NCBI RefSeq assembly: GCF_947503465.1
Contig: NZ_CANNDN010000003.1
Span: 372,001-436,000, forward strand
DNA from: an uncultured Tateyamaria sp.
GTDB lineage: Bacteria > Pseudomonadota > Alphaproteobacteria > Rhodobacterales > Rhodobacteraceae
Length of the DNA stretch: 64,000 nucleotides
Direction: 5' to 3'
Shown: positions 45,854-53,446 of the stretch, one piece after another
How positions within the stretch are numbered: the first letter of the stretch is position 1
Layout of the letters: each line of letters begins with the position of its first letter
The notes under the pieces: model-generated
Databases searched by the model: none
The model's input: the letters and a program-made list of their open reading frames with translations, nothing else
What the model was told of the DNA's origin: nothing
Made by a program: the position numbers and the translations under genes

Positions 45854-47611
45854 ATGAAGATTTCAGAAATCGAACGCCACGAAACGGACATCCTGATCCT
45901 CGGCACCGGGGGGGCAGGATTGTTTGCCGCGCTGCATGCCCAGCAAACCGCGCCCGAGGGGACCAGGATCACCATCGCGGTCAAAGGGCTGATCGGCAAG
46001 TGCGGCTGCACGCGGATGGTCCAAGGGGGCTACAACGTCGCCCTGGGTGGCGGTGACACGGTCGAGCGGCACTTCATGGACACGATCCAGGGCGGCAAGT
46101 GGTTGCCCAATCAGGACATGGCGTGGCGGCTGTGCGAACAGGCCGTTGTTCGGATTCGAGAGTTGGAGAACGAGGTCGGTTGCTTCTTTGACCGCAACCC
46201 GGACGGCTCACTGCATCAAAAGGCGTTTGCGGGGCAGACTGCGGACCGGACCGTGCACAAAGGCGACCTGACGGGGATCGAGATCATCAATCGGCTGATG
46301 GAGAAGGTGCTGGCATCGGGTGTCGAAAAGCTGCAGGAACACCGCGCCGTCGGCCTGATCCCAACCAGGGATCGCAGCGCGCTGGCGGGTGTCCTGATGA
46401 TCGACATGCGCACCGGGCGCTTCCGTCTGGTGCGGGCCAAGACGGTGCTGATGGCCACCGGCGGTGGCCCGACCATGTACAAGTACCACACGCCAAGCGG
46501 TGACAAGACGATGGACGGTCTCGCCATGGCGCTGCGGGCGGGGCTGCCCTTGCGCGATATGGAGATGGTGCAGTTCCACCCCACGGGCCTTCTGGCCGGG
46601 GATCACACCCGCATGACCGGCACGGTTCTTGAGGAAGGGTTGCGTGGCGCAGGCGGACAGCTGATCAACCACGCAGGCCAGCGGTTCATGTTCGACTACG
46701 ATGGCAAGGGCGAACGGGCCACGCGCGACGTGGTCAGCCGGGGTATCTATGCCGAGATGCGCAAGAACAACAATCCGGACCAGGAGGGGGTGTTCATCTC
46801 CATGTCTCACCTAGGTCCCGAATGGGTGGCGCAGAAGTTCAAGGGCATGGTCAAACGCTGCGCCGACAGCGGCTTTGATCTGGCTGCGGGCAAGGTCGAG
46901 GTGGTGCCGACCGCCCACTACTTCATGGGCGGCGTGGTTGTGGACGTGGACACGCGCACCGCGATGGAAGGGCTCTATGTCGCGGGCGAAGACGCAGGCG
47001 GCGCGCACGGGTCGAACCGTCTGGGCGGCAACGGCGTCGCCAACTCCACCGTCTATGGCGGCATCGCGGGCGATACGATGGGACAGGATGTGGGCGGAAT
47101 GACCCTGCGCGACCCGGACGAAGACGTGCTGGCCGCCGAATTCGAACGCGCCACCTATCCGCTCACCCGCAAACCCGACCTGATCCTGCCCCTGCGCAAA
47201 GAGTTACAGGACCTGATGTGGGAGGAAGTCGGCGTAATGCGCACCGAGGCGGGCATGAAGCGCGGACTGGACGGGATCGCAAAGGTATCGGATGCGCTGA
47301 TGCATGTCGGTGTCGATGACAGCAACCTTGCCTTCAACCTCACCTGGCACGACTGGCTGAACCTCCGCTCGCTGTGCGATGTCTCCGAGGTGATCACGAA
47401 GGCCGGAATCGCCCGCGAAAACTCGCGCGGTGCGCATTACCGCGAGGACTTTCCCGGAGACGGCGGTTTAGAAAATAGTGACTTCACCGTGGCGACGCTA
47501 CAAGGCGAAGACGTTACTGTGTCCCGGGACCCCGTTCAGTTCACAATCGTCCGCCCTGGCGAAACGATCCTGCCCGAGGGTGAGCCAGAGACATTGGTCG
47601 CAGCGCAATGA
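45854..47611 (+). CDS. Fumarate reductase/succinate dehydrogenase-like flavoprotein subunit
   Basis: 585 residues. FAD site ILILGTGGAGLFAALHA; dicarboxylate-site residues of the family are present: HPTG (His242), LRGAGG (Arg264), AHYFMGG (His355) and SNRLGGN (Arg389). Where SdhA/FrdA proteins have the His-Thr that binds FAD covalently before the AQGG loop, this protein has CGCTRMVQGG, with Cys52 in the His position. FAD may be non-covalent or Cys-linked. It is likely to dehydrogenate or reduce a C4-dicarboxylate-like compound. Start at 45854. Confidence 0.9.
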   Translation: MKISEIERHETDILILGTGGAGLFAALHAQQTAPEGTRITIAVKGLIGKCGCTRMVQGGYNVALGGGDTVERHFMDTIQGGKWLPNQDMAWRLCEQAVVRIRELENEVGCFFDRNPDGSLHQKAFAGQTADRTVHKGDLTGIEIINRLMEKVLASGVEKLQEHRAVGLIPTRDRSALAGVLMIDMRTGRFRLVRAKTVLMATGGGPTMYKYHTPSGDKTMDGLAMALRAGLPLRDMEMVQFHPTGLLAGDHTRMTGTVLEEGLRGAGGQLINHAGQRFMFDYDGKGERATRDVVSRGIYAEMRKNNNPDQEGVFISMSHLGPEWVAQKFKGMVKRCADSGFDLAAGKVEVVPTAHYFMGGVVVDVDTRTAMEGLYVAGEDAGGAHGSNRLGGNGVANSTVYGGIAGDTMGQDVGGMTLRDPDEDVLAAEFERATYPLTRKPDLILPLRKELQDLMWEEVGVMRTEAGMKRGLDGIAKVSDALMHVGVDDSNLAFNLTWHDWLNLRSLCDVSEVITKAGIARENSRGAHYREDFPGDGGLENSDFTVATLQGEDVTVSRDPVQFTIVRPGETILPEGEPETLVAAQ

Positions 47612-47643
47612 CATTGGAAAACAGCTCAACCGGCGCGCATGCG

Positions 47644-47764
47644 CCAGCCCCGACCTCCCCCCCGGGAGGGGCTATGTCGCACCAATGGCAACATGCACAT
47701 CCATTGATGCTATTTAGAACGACGGTCAGCGCAAGCGGCAACGCCCTCCCGAGGTCGGGGCTGG
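47644..47764. repeat. 14-bp inverted repeats inside the operon (REP-pair-like element)
   Basis: CCAGCCCCGACCTC (47644-47657) and GAGGTCGGGGCTGG (47751-47764) are perfect inverted repeats 93 bases apart. The left arm continues into a C-rich then GGGAGGGG stretch that can form its own hairpin. The segment fills nearly the whole gap between the flavoprotein and fumarase genes and has the look of a small palindromic repeat unit. A 63-codon opening across it is not gene-like. Confidence 0.65.
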
Positions 47765-47795
47765 CCCATCCACTTGCACAATCAGGAGACGAGAC

Positions 47796-48752
47796 ATGAT
47801 CCCAATCTCCCTCATCCAATCCACTGCCGAGGTTCTCATGGACAAGGCGGCCATCGAAATCCCGCAGGACTACCTCGACGGCCTGCAACACGCGGCCAAG
47901 ACCGAAGATGGCGATCTGTCCTCCTTCGTTCTCAAGGCCATGCTGGAAAACTACGAGGCCGCCAAGGAAGACCGCCGCGCCATGTGCGGCGACACCGGTG
48001 TCCCCCGTTGGTTCGTGAAAATGGGAAACGAGGCGCGGGTCGAGGGCGGGATGGTGGCACTTGAGGCCGCCCTGCGCCGCGCCACGGCCAACGCCACAAA
48101 CGGCGTGCCCCTGCGCCCCAACCGCGTGCACCCGCTGTGGCGGACGGATCACAACAACAATGTCGGTATCGGCGCGCCCGAGATTGAATACGGGTTCGAG
48201 CCGGAAGGCGAATGGATCGACTTGATTACCGTACACAAGGGGGGCCTGTTTGGTACCGATTACCGCATGCTGTTCCCGTCCGACGGCGTTCAGGGGATCA
48301 AACGCTTCTACCTCGACAGCCTCATGGCCTTCGGCAAGCGCGGGCTGGCCTGCCAACCCGCGATCATCGGCATCGGGCTGGGCGGGTCCAAGGACATCTG
48401 CATGACACTGGGCAAACGCGCCTCGACCCTGCGGATCGTGGGCAGCCGCAACTCCGACCCCCGGATTGCAGAGATGGAGGACGAGTTCAAGGAACTCGGC
48501 AATTCCATCGGCATGGGGGCCATGGGTTTCGTGGGCAAGAACATGGTGATCGATTGCAATATCGAGGTCGGGTACTGCCACACGGGCGGGATGCCCATGT
48601 CGGTCCACGCCTTCTGCCTGTCCTCGCGCCGCGCCGTCGCACGCATCCACGCGGACGGGCGGGTGGAACATCGCACGGACCCGGATTGGTTCACCGATTA
48701 CCAGCGCCGCGAAACGGTGGAGTGGGAACCCCAGAGGGAGGCGGCAGAATGA
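47796..48752 (+). CDS. Class I fumarate hydratase/tartrate dehydratase, alpha subunit
   Basis: 318 residues. Fe-S hydro-lyase alpha fold: RAMCGDTGVPRW, RTDHNNNVGIGAPEIE, ACQPAIIGIGLGGSKD and YCHTGGMPMSVH, placing the three Cys ligands of the labile [4Fe-4S] cluster. Hydrates a trans-enedioate such as fumarate (or dehydrates a 2-hydroxy acid). AGGAG precedes the start. Its beta partner is two genes downstream, split by a methyltransferase-family gene, all with ATGA overlaps. Confidence 0.93.
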   Translation: MIPISLIQSTAEVLMDKAAIEIPQDYLDGLQHAAKTEDGDLSSFVLKAMLENYEAAKEDRRAMCGDTGVPRWFVKMGNEARVEGGMVALEAALRRATANATNGVPLRPNRVHPLWRTDHNNNVGIGAPEIEYGFEPEGEWIDLITVHKGGLFGTDYRMLFPSDGVQGIKRFYLDSLMAFGKRGLACQPAIIGIGLGGSKDICMTLGKRASTLRIVGSRNSDPRIAEMEDEFKELGNSIGMGAMGFVGKNMVIDCNIEVGYCHTGGMPMSVHAFCLSSRRAVARIHADGRVEHRTDPDWFTDYQRRETVEWEPQREAAE

Positions 48753-49666
48753 CCGTACGGCTGCTTCCACACCAAACTGACAGGCACTATCTAGTCTACG
48801 CGGGCACGGGCACTGACCTCATCTTCAACCGTGGTATCGACCTGCCGGGTTTTGCATCTTTTCCGTTGGTCCAAAACGCAGACACGCGGGCAGTACTGGT
48901 GCAGCAAATGCGCGAACTGATTGAAGTCGCGCAAGCCGCCGGACTGGGTGCCATCATCGACACGCCAACCTGGACCGCCAACCGCGACCGGGCAGCTGGC
49001 CTTGGGTATAGCGCCGACCAGCTGATTGCGATCAACCAACAGGCCGTGATCATGATGCGCGAACTGCGGGACAGCATCGCGGCGGACAATATATTGCTTG
49101 CGCTTTGCCTTGGGCCCGGGCGAGACCCCTATGGTTCGGACGACCCGCTGTCGGTCGAAGACGCGCGCGCGTACCACAGGACCCAAATCGAAACGGTCAA
49201 GGACCTCGGCATTGACCTAGTCAACGCCTACACCTTCAACAAGGTGGACGAGGCGGCGGGCGCGGTGCTGGCTGCCAAGGATCTGCAAGTGCCGGTTGCC
49301 CTGTCGCTGGTGGTCGAAACCGACGGCAAGCTCGACGACGGAACACCGGTAGCCGATGCCGTCGCCCGGATCGACACGCTGACACAGCAAGGTCCGGCTT
49401 ACTACATGATCAATTGCGTACATCCCGATCACTTCGCCGGTGTGCTGAGTGGCATACCGAGGTTGAAAGGGTTGGTCGCCAACGCGTCGCGGTGCGCTCA
49501 TGCCGAACTCGACGAGGCTACAACACTGGACGACGGTGACCCGAGCGAACTGGGCGCACAGATCGCCCATCTCGCGGCCGCATATCCGGCCCTGAACGTA
49601 CTGGGTGGGTGCTGCGGGACTGACATGCGGCACATGCGCAAAATCGCAGAGGAAATCACGACATGA
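48749..49666 (+). CDS. Homocysteine S-methyltransferase family protein
   Basis: 305 residues. TIM barrel with zinc-thiol ligands YMINCVHPDHF and LGGCCGTDMRHM, as in BHMT and MmuM. It would transfer a methyl group from a sulfonium or betaine donor to a thiol, typically homocysteine. It lies between the fumarase subunits, overlapping each by 4 bases, an arrangement implying a shared pathway. Candidate donors in marine bacteria include DMSP or S-methylmethionine; this is speculation. Confidence 0.88.
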   Translation: MTVRLLPHQTDRHYLVYAGTGTDLIFNRGIDLPGFASFPLVQNADTRAVLVQQMRELIEVAQAAGLGAIIDTPTWTANRDRAAGLGYSADQLIAINQQAVIMMRELRDSIAADNILLALCLGPGRDPYGSDDPLSVEDARAYHRTQIETVKDLGIDLVNAYTFNKVDEAAGAVLAAKDLQVPVALSLVVETDGKLDDGTPVADAVARIDTLTQQGPAYYMINCVHPDHFAGVLSGIPRLKGLVANASRCAHAELDEATTLDDGDPSELGAQIAHLAAAYPALNVLGGCCGTDMRHMRKIAEEITT

Positions 49667-50328
49667 GCCCCCGCGAAGTGCGCCTGTCCACCACCCCCAC
49701 AGACGAAGCCATCGCTGACCTGCGCCTTGGCGATGTCGTCTACCTCGACGGTCTGATGTATACCGCGCGCGAGGGTGTCTACATGCGCGCGCTCGAGGAC
49801 AAGGCGAACATCCCGATGGAACTGCCCAGCCAATCGGCGGCCAACTTCCACTGCTCGCCCGCCGCGCGCATCAATGCCGATGGCAGCTTTGACATGGGCG
49901 CAGTCACCGCCACGGCATCCTTCCGCTTTGCCAAATGGTTGCCCGAATGGATGGCCAAGACGGGGGCCAAGCTGATTGTCGGCAAGGGCGGGATGACGTC
50001 CCGGGACTACAAGGACTACTTCGTCCCAAACGGGGCCGTGTACCTGTCTACCGTCGGCTACGGCACCGGTGCGCTGCTGGGGCGCGGGGTCGAAAACGTC
50101 GAAGCGGTGCACTGGAATGAGGAACTGGGCCTTGCCCAGGCCATGTGGGTCATCAAGTGCAACAGGATGGGCCCGTTCATCGTCGCGTCCGACATGAACG
50201 GGGACTGTCTGTTCGAACGCGAGAACGCCAAGATTGCACAGAACGTGGCGCGGGTTTACGAGGGGACAAAGCCTGCGGTGCTCAAGCGTTACGGCGAAAG
50301 CGACGACCGCACGGACGAAGTTATCTGA
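49663..50328 (+). CDS. Class I fumarate hydratase/tartrate dehydratase, beta subunit
   Basis: 221 residues. The swivelling beta domain of class I hydro-lyases: LRLGDVVYLDGLMYTAREG near the start, GKGGMTSRDYKD in the middle, and VHWNEELGLAQAMW late. Completes the enzyme with the alpha subunit at 47796. Translationally coupled to the methyltransferase gene by ATGA. Confidence 0.93.
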   Translation: MSPREVRLSTTPTDEAIADLRLGDVVYLDGLMYTAREGVYMRALEDKANIPMELPSQSAANFHCSPAARINADGSFDMGAVTATASFRFAKWLPEWMAKTGAKLIVGKGGMTSRDYKDYFVPNGAVYLSTVGYGTGALLGRGVENVEAVHWNEELGLAQAMWVIKCNRMGPFIVASDMNGDCLFERENAKIAQNVARVYEGTKPAVLKRYGESDDRTDEVI

Positions 50329-50335
50329 AACGTTC

Positions 50336-51082
50336 ATGCCCGATCTGTCCCTGATTGCATTTGCAAGCGCCGTTCTGTTGCTGGCGGGAACGGTAAAGGG
50401 GTTCATCGGGTTGGGCATGCCGACCGTTGCGCTGACACTGTTGACGCTTCAGCTTGACGCGCGATCCGCGGTTTCACTGGTCGTGATCCCCATGTTGCTC
50501 AGCAATCTCTGGCAGTTCTGGCGCGGACCGGACATGGCCGGATGCGTGCGGCGGCATTGGCGCTACGCGGCCATCCTGATCCTGTTTGTGGCGGCAACGG
50601 TCTGGTTCAGCCAATCCGCACCCGACAGGTTTCTGCGCGCCGTTCTTGGCAGTTTTGTGCTGGTGTTCTGCTATTTCAGCTGGCGCAACATGGTACCCCG
50701 GATCCCCGACCGCCGCGTGCGCCTGTTCGAGGGGATCAGCGCGGTGACCGCCGGGCTGGTCGGCGGATTGACGGCCGCCTGGGCGCCGCCCTTGGCAATG
50801 TACCTGACCGGCCTTCGACTGGACCGGGACGCCTTTGTTCAGGCACTGGGCTTCCTGATCACAGCGGGTAGCGTTTCAATCTTTGTGATGTACATCGCCG
50901 TCGGGCACAGCACTGGCCCGGATCTGGCAATCTCGGCCTTTCTGTTCCTCCCCGCGCTGATCGGCTTTTCAGCAGGAGAGGCCTTGCGGCACCGGACCGA
51001 GCCAGAGCAGTTCAAGACGTACTTCCTCGCGGCGTTTTCGCTGCTGGGCGCCAATCTGCTTTTTGGCACGATCTTCGGATAG
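50336..51082 (+). CDS. TauE/SafE family sulfite or organic-anion transporter
   Basis: 248 residues, about eight membrane helices. Early VKGFIGLGMPTVALTLL and a second-half repeat (GGLTAAWAPPLAMYL) follow the TauE/SafE two-repeat design. Seven bases after the fumarase beta stop, so part of the same operon. Family members move sulfite, sulfonates or other anions; here possibly the pathway's substrate or product. Confidence 0.88.
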   Translation: MPDLSLIAFASAVLLLAGTVKGFIGLGMPTVALTLLTLQLDARSAVSLVVIPMLLSNLWQFWRGPDMAGCVRRHWRYAAILILFVAATVWFSQSAPDRFLRAVLGSFVLVFCYFSWRNMVPRIPDRRVRLFEGISAVTAGLVGGLTAAWAPPLAMYLTGLRLDRDAFVQALGFLITAGSVSIFVMYIAVGHSTGPDLAISAFLFLPALIGFSAGEALRHRTEPEQFKTYFLAAFSLLGANLLFGTIFG

Positions 51083-51089
51083 CGCCCGG

Positions 51090-51833
51090 TTACGTCAATT
51101 CGGTCAGCAGAATTCCAATCCCCATGACCAGCGTCAACAGGATCAGCAACCGGCGAAATCCGGTGTCGCTGAGGCGGCGAAACACCATGACACCCACCTG
51201 CGCCGCAACCAACCCACACGGGATCGTCACCGCCAGCGCAGTGACCGCAGTGCCATCATAGGCCCCCCTGAAGAACAACAGCGTCACGGTGGTGATCAGC
51301 ATGATCATGTTGAAGGGCTGCAAGACGGCGCGCGTTTCCGTCTTGGTCCACGGCCGGATCGACAACCACATGGACGGCAGCGCACCCGACACACCCGCAG
51401 TGCCACCCAGCACGCCACCTGCAAAGCCGACGACGGCATCGACAATGGGTGTCGGGCGCGAAAAGGACGGCAACGCGGCCCGAAACCCGAAATACCCGCC
51501 ATACAGGATCAAAAACACCGCAATCCCGATGCGCAGCGTCCCGCTGTCGACACGGTCCAGCAAGATCAGGCCCAGGGGCACACCGATCAGACCCGGAACG
51601 ATGAACCGCAACAGACGATCCGGGCGGGCAAAGATGGAAGCACGCACAATCCACATCCCCTGCACGCCAACCAGTACGGACATCAGGGCGACGATGGCCA
51701 CGGACGTGGTTGGCGGCAGCACCACCAGGTAAAACCCCAACGCAAACAGCGCGGTGCCGGTGCCGGACAGCCCGTTGATAAACCCGCCGGCCGCAGCCCC
51801 GATGGCAAGATAGGCAATGACGTCCGCCGTCAT
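51090..51833 (-). CDS. TauE/SafE family transporter, second copy
   Basis: 247 residues, about eight membrane helices, with GAAAGGFINGLSGTGTALFALG and a related second half (VGFAGGVLGGTAGVSGAL). Convergent with the first copy (7 bases apart) and not closely similar to it. It follows a LysR gene with a 4-base overlap, so the two are co-expressed. Confidence 0.88.
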   Translation of the reverse strand: MTADVIAYLAIGAAAGGFINGLSGTGTALFALGFYLVVLPPTTSVAIVALMSVLVGVQGMWIVRASIFARPDRLLRFIVPGLIGVPLGLILLDRVDSGTLRIGIAVFLILYGGYFGFRAALPSFSRPTPIVDAVVGFAGGVLGGTAGVSGALPSMWLSIRPWTKTETRAVLQPFNMIMLITTVTLLFFRGAYDGTAVTALAVTIPCGLVAAQVGVMVFRRLSDTGFRRLLILLTLVMGIGILLTELT

Positions 51834-52732
51834 GGTCGACCCGCGCGCGCGCCTGCGCGTGCCGTTGCAATGACGCTGGCAAAGGCGTCAAACAACTCGT
51901 CCATGGCACGCGCTTTGATGTGATCTTCGGGATAGGCCAGACCAATCACACGGGTGGGCCGGTCCGGGCCAAGCGACAGGTGCTTGACCGGTGCGCGTTC
52001 CAGCGGTTGCACGGTCAGATCGGGCACAATGGATACACCCAGATTGGCGTGGACCATGCTGGAAATCGCCTCGGGACTGTCCAGTTCCATCGTCTCGGTG
52101 ACGCGGATCCTCTTGGACAGAATCCAATTGTCAATCAGCGTGCCCAGAACCGCACTTCGATTGAACCGGATGTAAGGCCGCGTCCGCAACAGAACCAGCG
52201 GATCGTCGACGGAGTCCTCATGCGCCGCAATCAGGTGCATGGGCTCTTCGGCCAGGGGACGGAACACAAGGCCCTCGGGCATCAGATGGGGTTTCGTGAT
52301 CAGGGCGGCATCCAGGTTGCCCCGCTCGATCTCGGCCAGGGACACACCTGTCAGCGCCGGGCGAATATGCAACCCGACCGCCGGGAACCGCCCCTTGAAA
52401 ACCGCGACGGCCTGCGGCGTCAAACCCGTCAGTGTCGTACCCAATGCGCCCAGCTTCAGCACACCGCTCAGACCGCCATCCGCCAAGACGGACGGCACCA
52501 GATTGTCGTAATCCGCCAACAGCGCCCGGGCTCTGGCCACAACCTCGTGCGCCACAGGGGTCAATTCGGGGGTGCGCGTGGATCGGTTGAACAGGGTCAG
52601 GCCCAGATCCGCTTCCAGCGTCTGCATTTGCTGACTGACAGCGGCATGGGTGACATGGACGGCGGATGCCGCCGCGCTGAATGTCTTGTTGTCGGCCACC
52701 GCAACAAGGGTGCGCAACAGGCGAATGGTCAT
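51830..52732 (-). CDS. LysR family transcriptional regulator
   Basis: 300 residues. N-terminal winged HTH (TIRLLRTLVAVADNKTFSAAA, then HVTHAAVSQQMQTLE) and C-terminal type 2 periplasmic-binding-like effector domain. Start at 52732, preceded by AGGGG. It is the nearest regulator to the SDH/fumarase operon, whose promoter has a T-N11-A dyad, so it is the candidate controller; its ligand is unknown, perhaps the pathway's dicarboxylate. Confidence 0.93.
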   Translation of the reverse strand: MTIRLLRTLVAVADNKTFSAAASAVHVTHAAVSQQMQTLEADLGLTLFNRSTRTPELTPVAHEVVARARALLADYDNLVPSVLADGGLSGVLKLGALGTTLTGLTPQAVAVFKGRFPAVGLHIRPALTGVSLAEIERGNLDAALITKPHLMPEGLVFRPLAEEPMHLIAAHEDSVDDPLVLLRTRPYIRFNRSAVLGTLIDNWILSKRIRVTETMELDSPEAISSMVHANLGVSIVPDLTVQPLERAPVKHLSLGPDRPTRVIGLAYPEDHIKARAMDELFDAFASVIATARAGARAGRP

Positions 52733-52840
52733 GGCACCCCTGCGTTTCGAAAGCGGGCCTTTCAAAACTATGCGCGATCATGACGGGCATGCAATCCCTG
52801 CTTACAGCGCCGAAATTGGTGCCAAGGAGACATACGTTCT

Positions 52841-52895
52841 TGTGAAATGTCATTAGATCTTTCCTTTTGCAGGATACTATCTCATTGATTTCACA
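52841..52895. repeat. 8-bp inverted repeat at the left edge of the island
   Basis: TGTGAAAT (52841-52848) and ATTTCACA (52888-52895) are perfect inverted repeats in an AT-rich stretch that separates the lysR gene from the accessory island. It may be an operator or part of an attachment or terminal site. The rest of the 254-base gap 52733-52986 has no recognisable gene. Confidence 0.4.
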
Positions 52896-52986
52896 CAAGT
52901 CTGCAATCTAGCTATGACAGAAGTTTTTCCTTTTTCGACAGAGCTTTCTTCCTCTGCTGGAAAGGTTGTGAACTCGTAAGAATTGG

Positions 52987-53358
52987 CTATTTGGTATCTT
53001 GTGACCCACACAGAAGATCGAGCTTTTCAAGGACGTCGGCCAGTTCATCTCTTGCGGCATTGATACGTTCCATCGTCATGGCCTCCGGCCTTCCAGAAAG
53101 TCCTAAGACCACATTCAGTACTGTGTCGGAATGCCTCATCAGTTCGATCAGATGCTCGGCCGTTGGTCCGTACGAACCGGATATCCAGTTCTTCGCTGTG
53201 CGTTCGCTCGCGCCGGTCCACCGCATGGTTGCTTTTGCTGCCTGACCAGCACCGCCAAGTTCTTGAGACAGCGCAGCGCTGATTGCTTTTCGGTATTCTG
53301 ACGCAGAAACACGCCCTTCGCATTCTCGATGAAACGAGTTGCCCTTTTTATGCAACAT
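52987..53358 (-). CDS. Small regulator-like protein divergent from the recombinase
   Basis: 123 residues. The middle (AAKATMRWTGASERTAKNWISG) reads as a helix-turn-helix with the Glu-Arg-Thr-x-Lys-Asn-Trp recognition helix seen in small mobile-element regulators. GAGAGGGGCGG lies upstream of the ATG. It is divergent from the recombinase gene with 88 bases between starts, so it may repress it. No known relative recognised by eye. Confidence 0.7.
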   Translation of the reverse strand: MLHKKGNSFHRECEGRVSASEYRKAISAALSQELGGAGQAAKATMRWTGASERTAKNWISGSYGPTAEHLIELMRHSDTVLNVVLGLSGRPEAMTMERINAARDELADVLEKLDLLCGSQDTK

Positions 53359-53446
53359 GTTTCCGCCCCTCTCTCGTTAAGATTGAGAAAGGAATCGCAA
53401 AGATCCCGTGCAGGTTTGCGAATTTGGATGATGGAGGGCCGCAGCA

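Noticed and set aside
47608..47799. 63-codon plus-strand frame across the gap between the flavoprotein and fumarase genes
   Set aside because: It covers the 14-base inverted repeats, has low-complexity Pro/Ser/Ala composition and no ribosome-binding site; a repeat unit explains it better.
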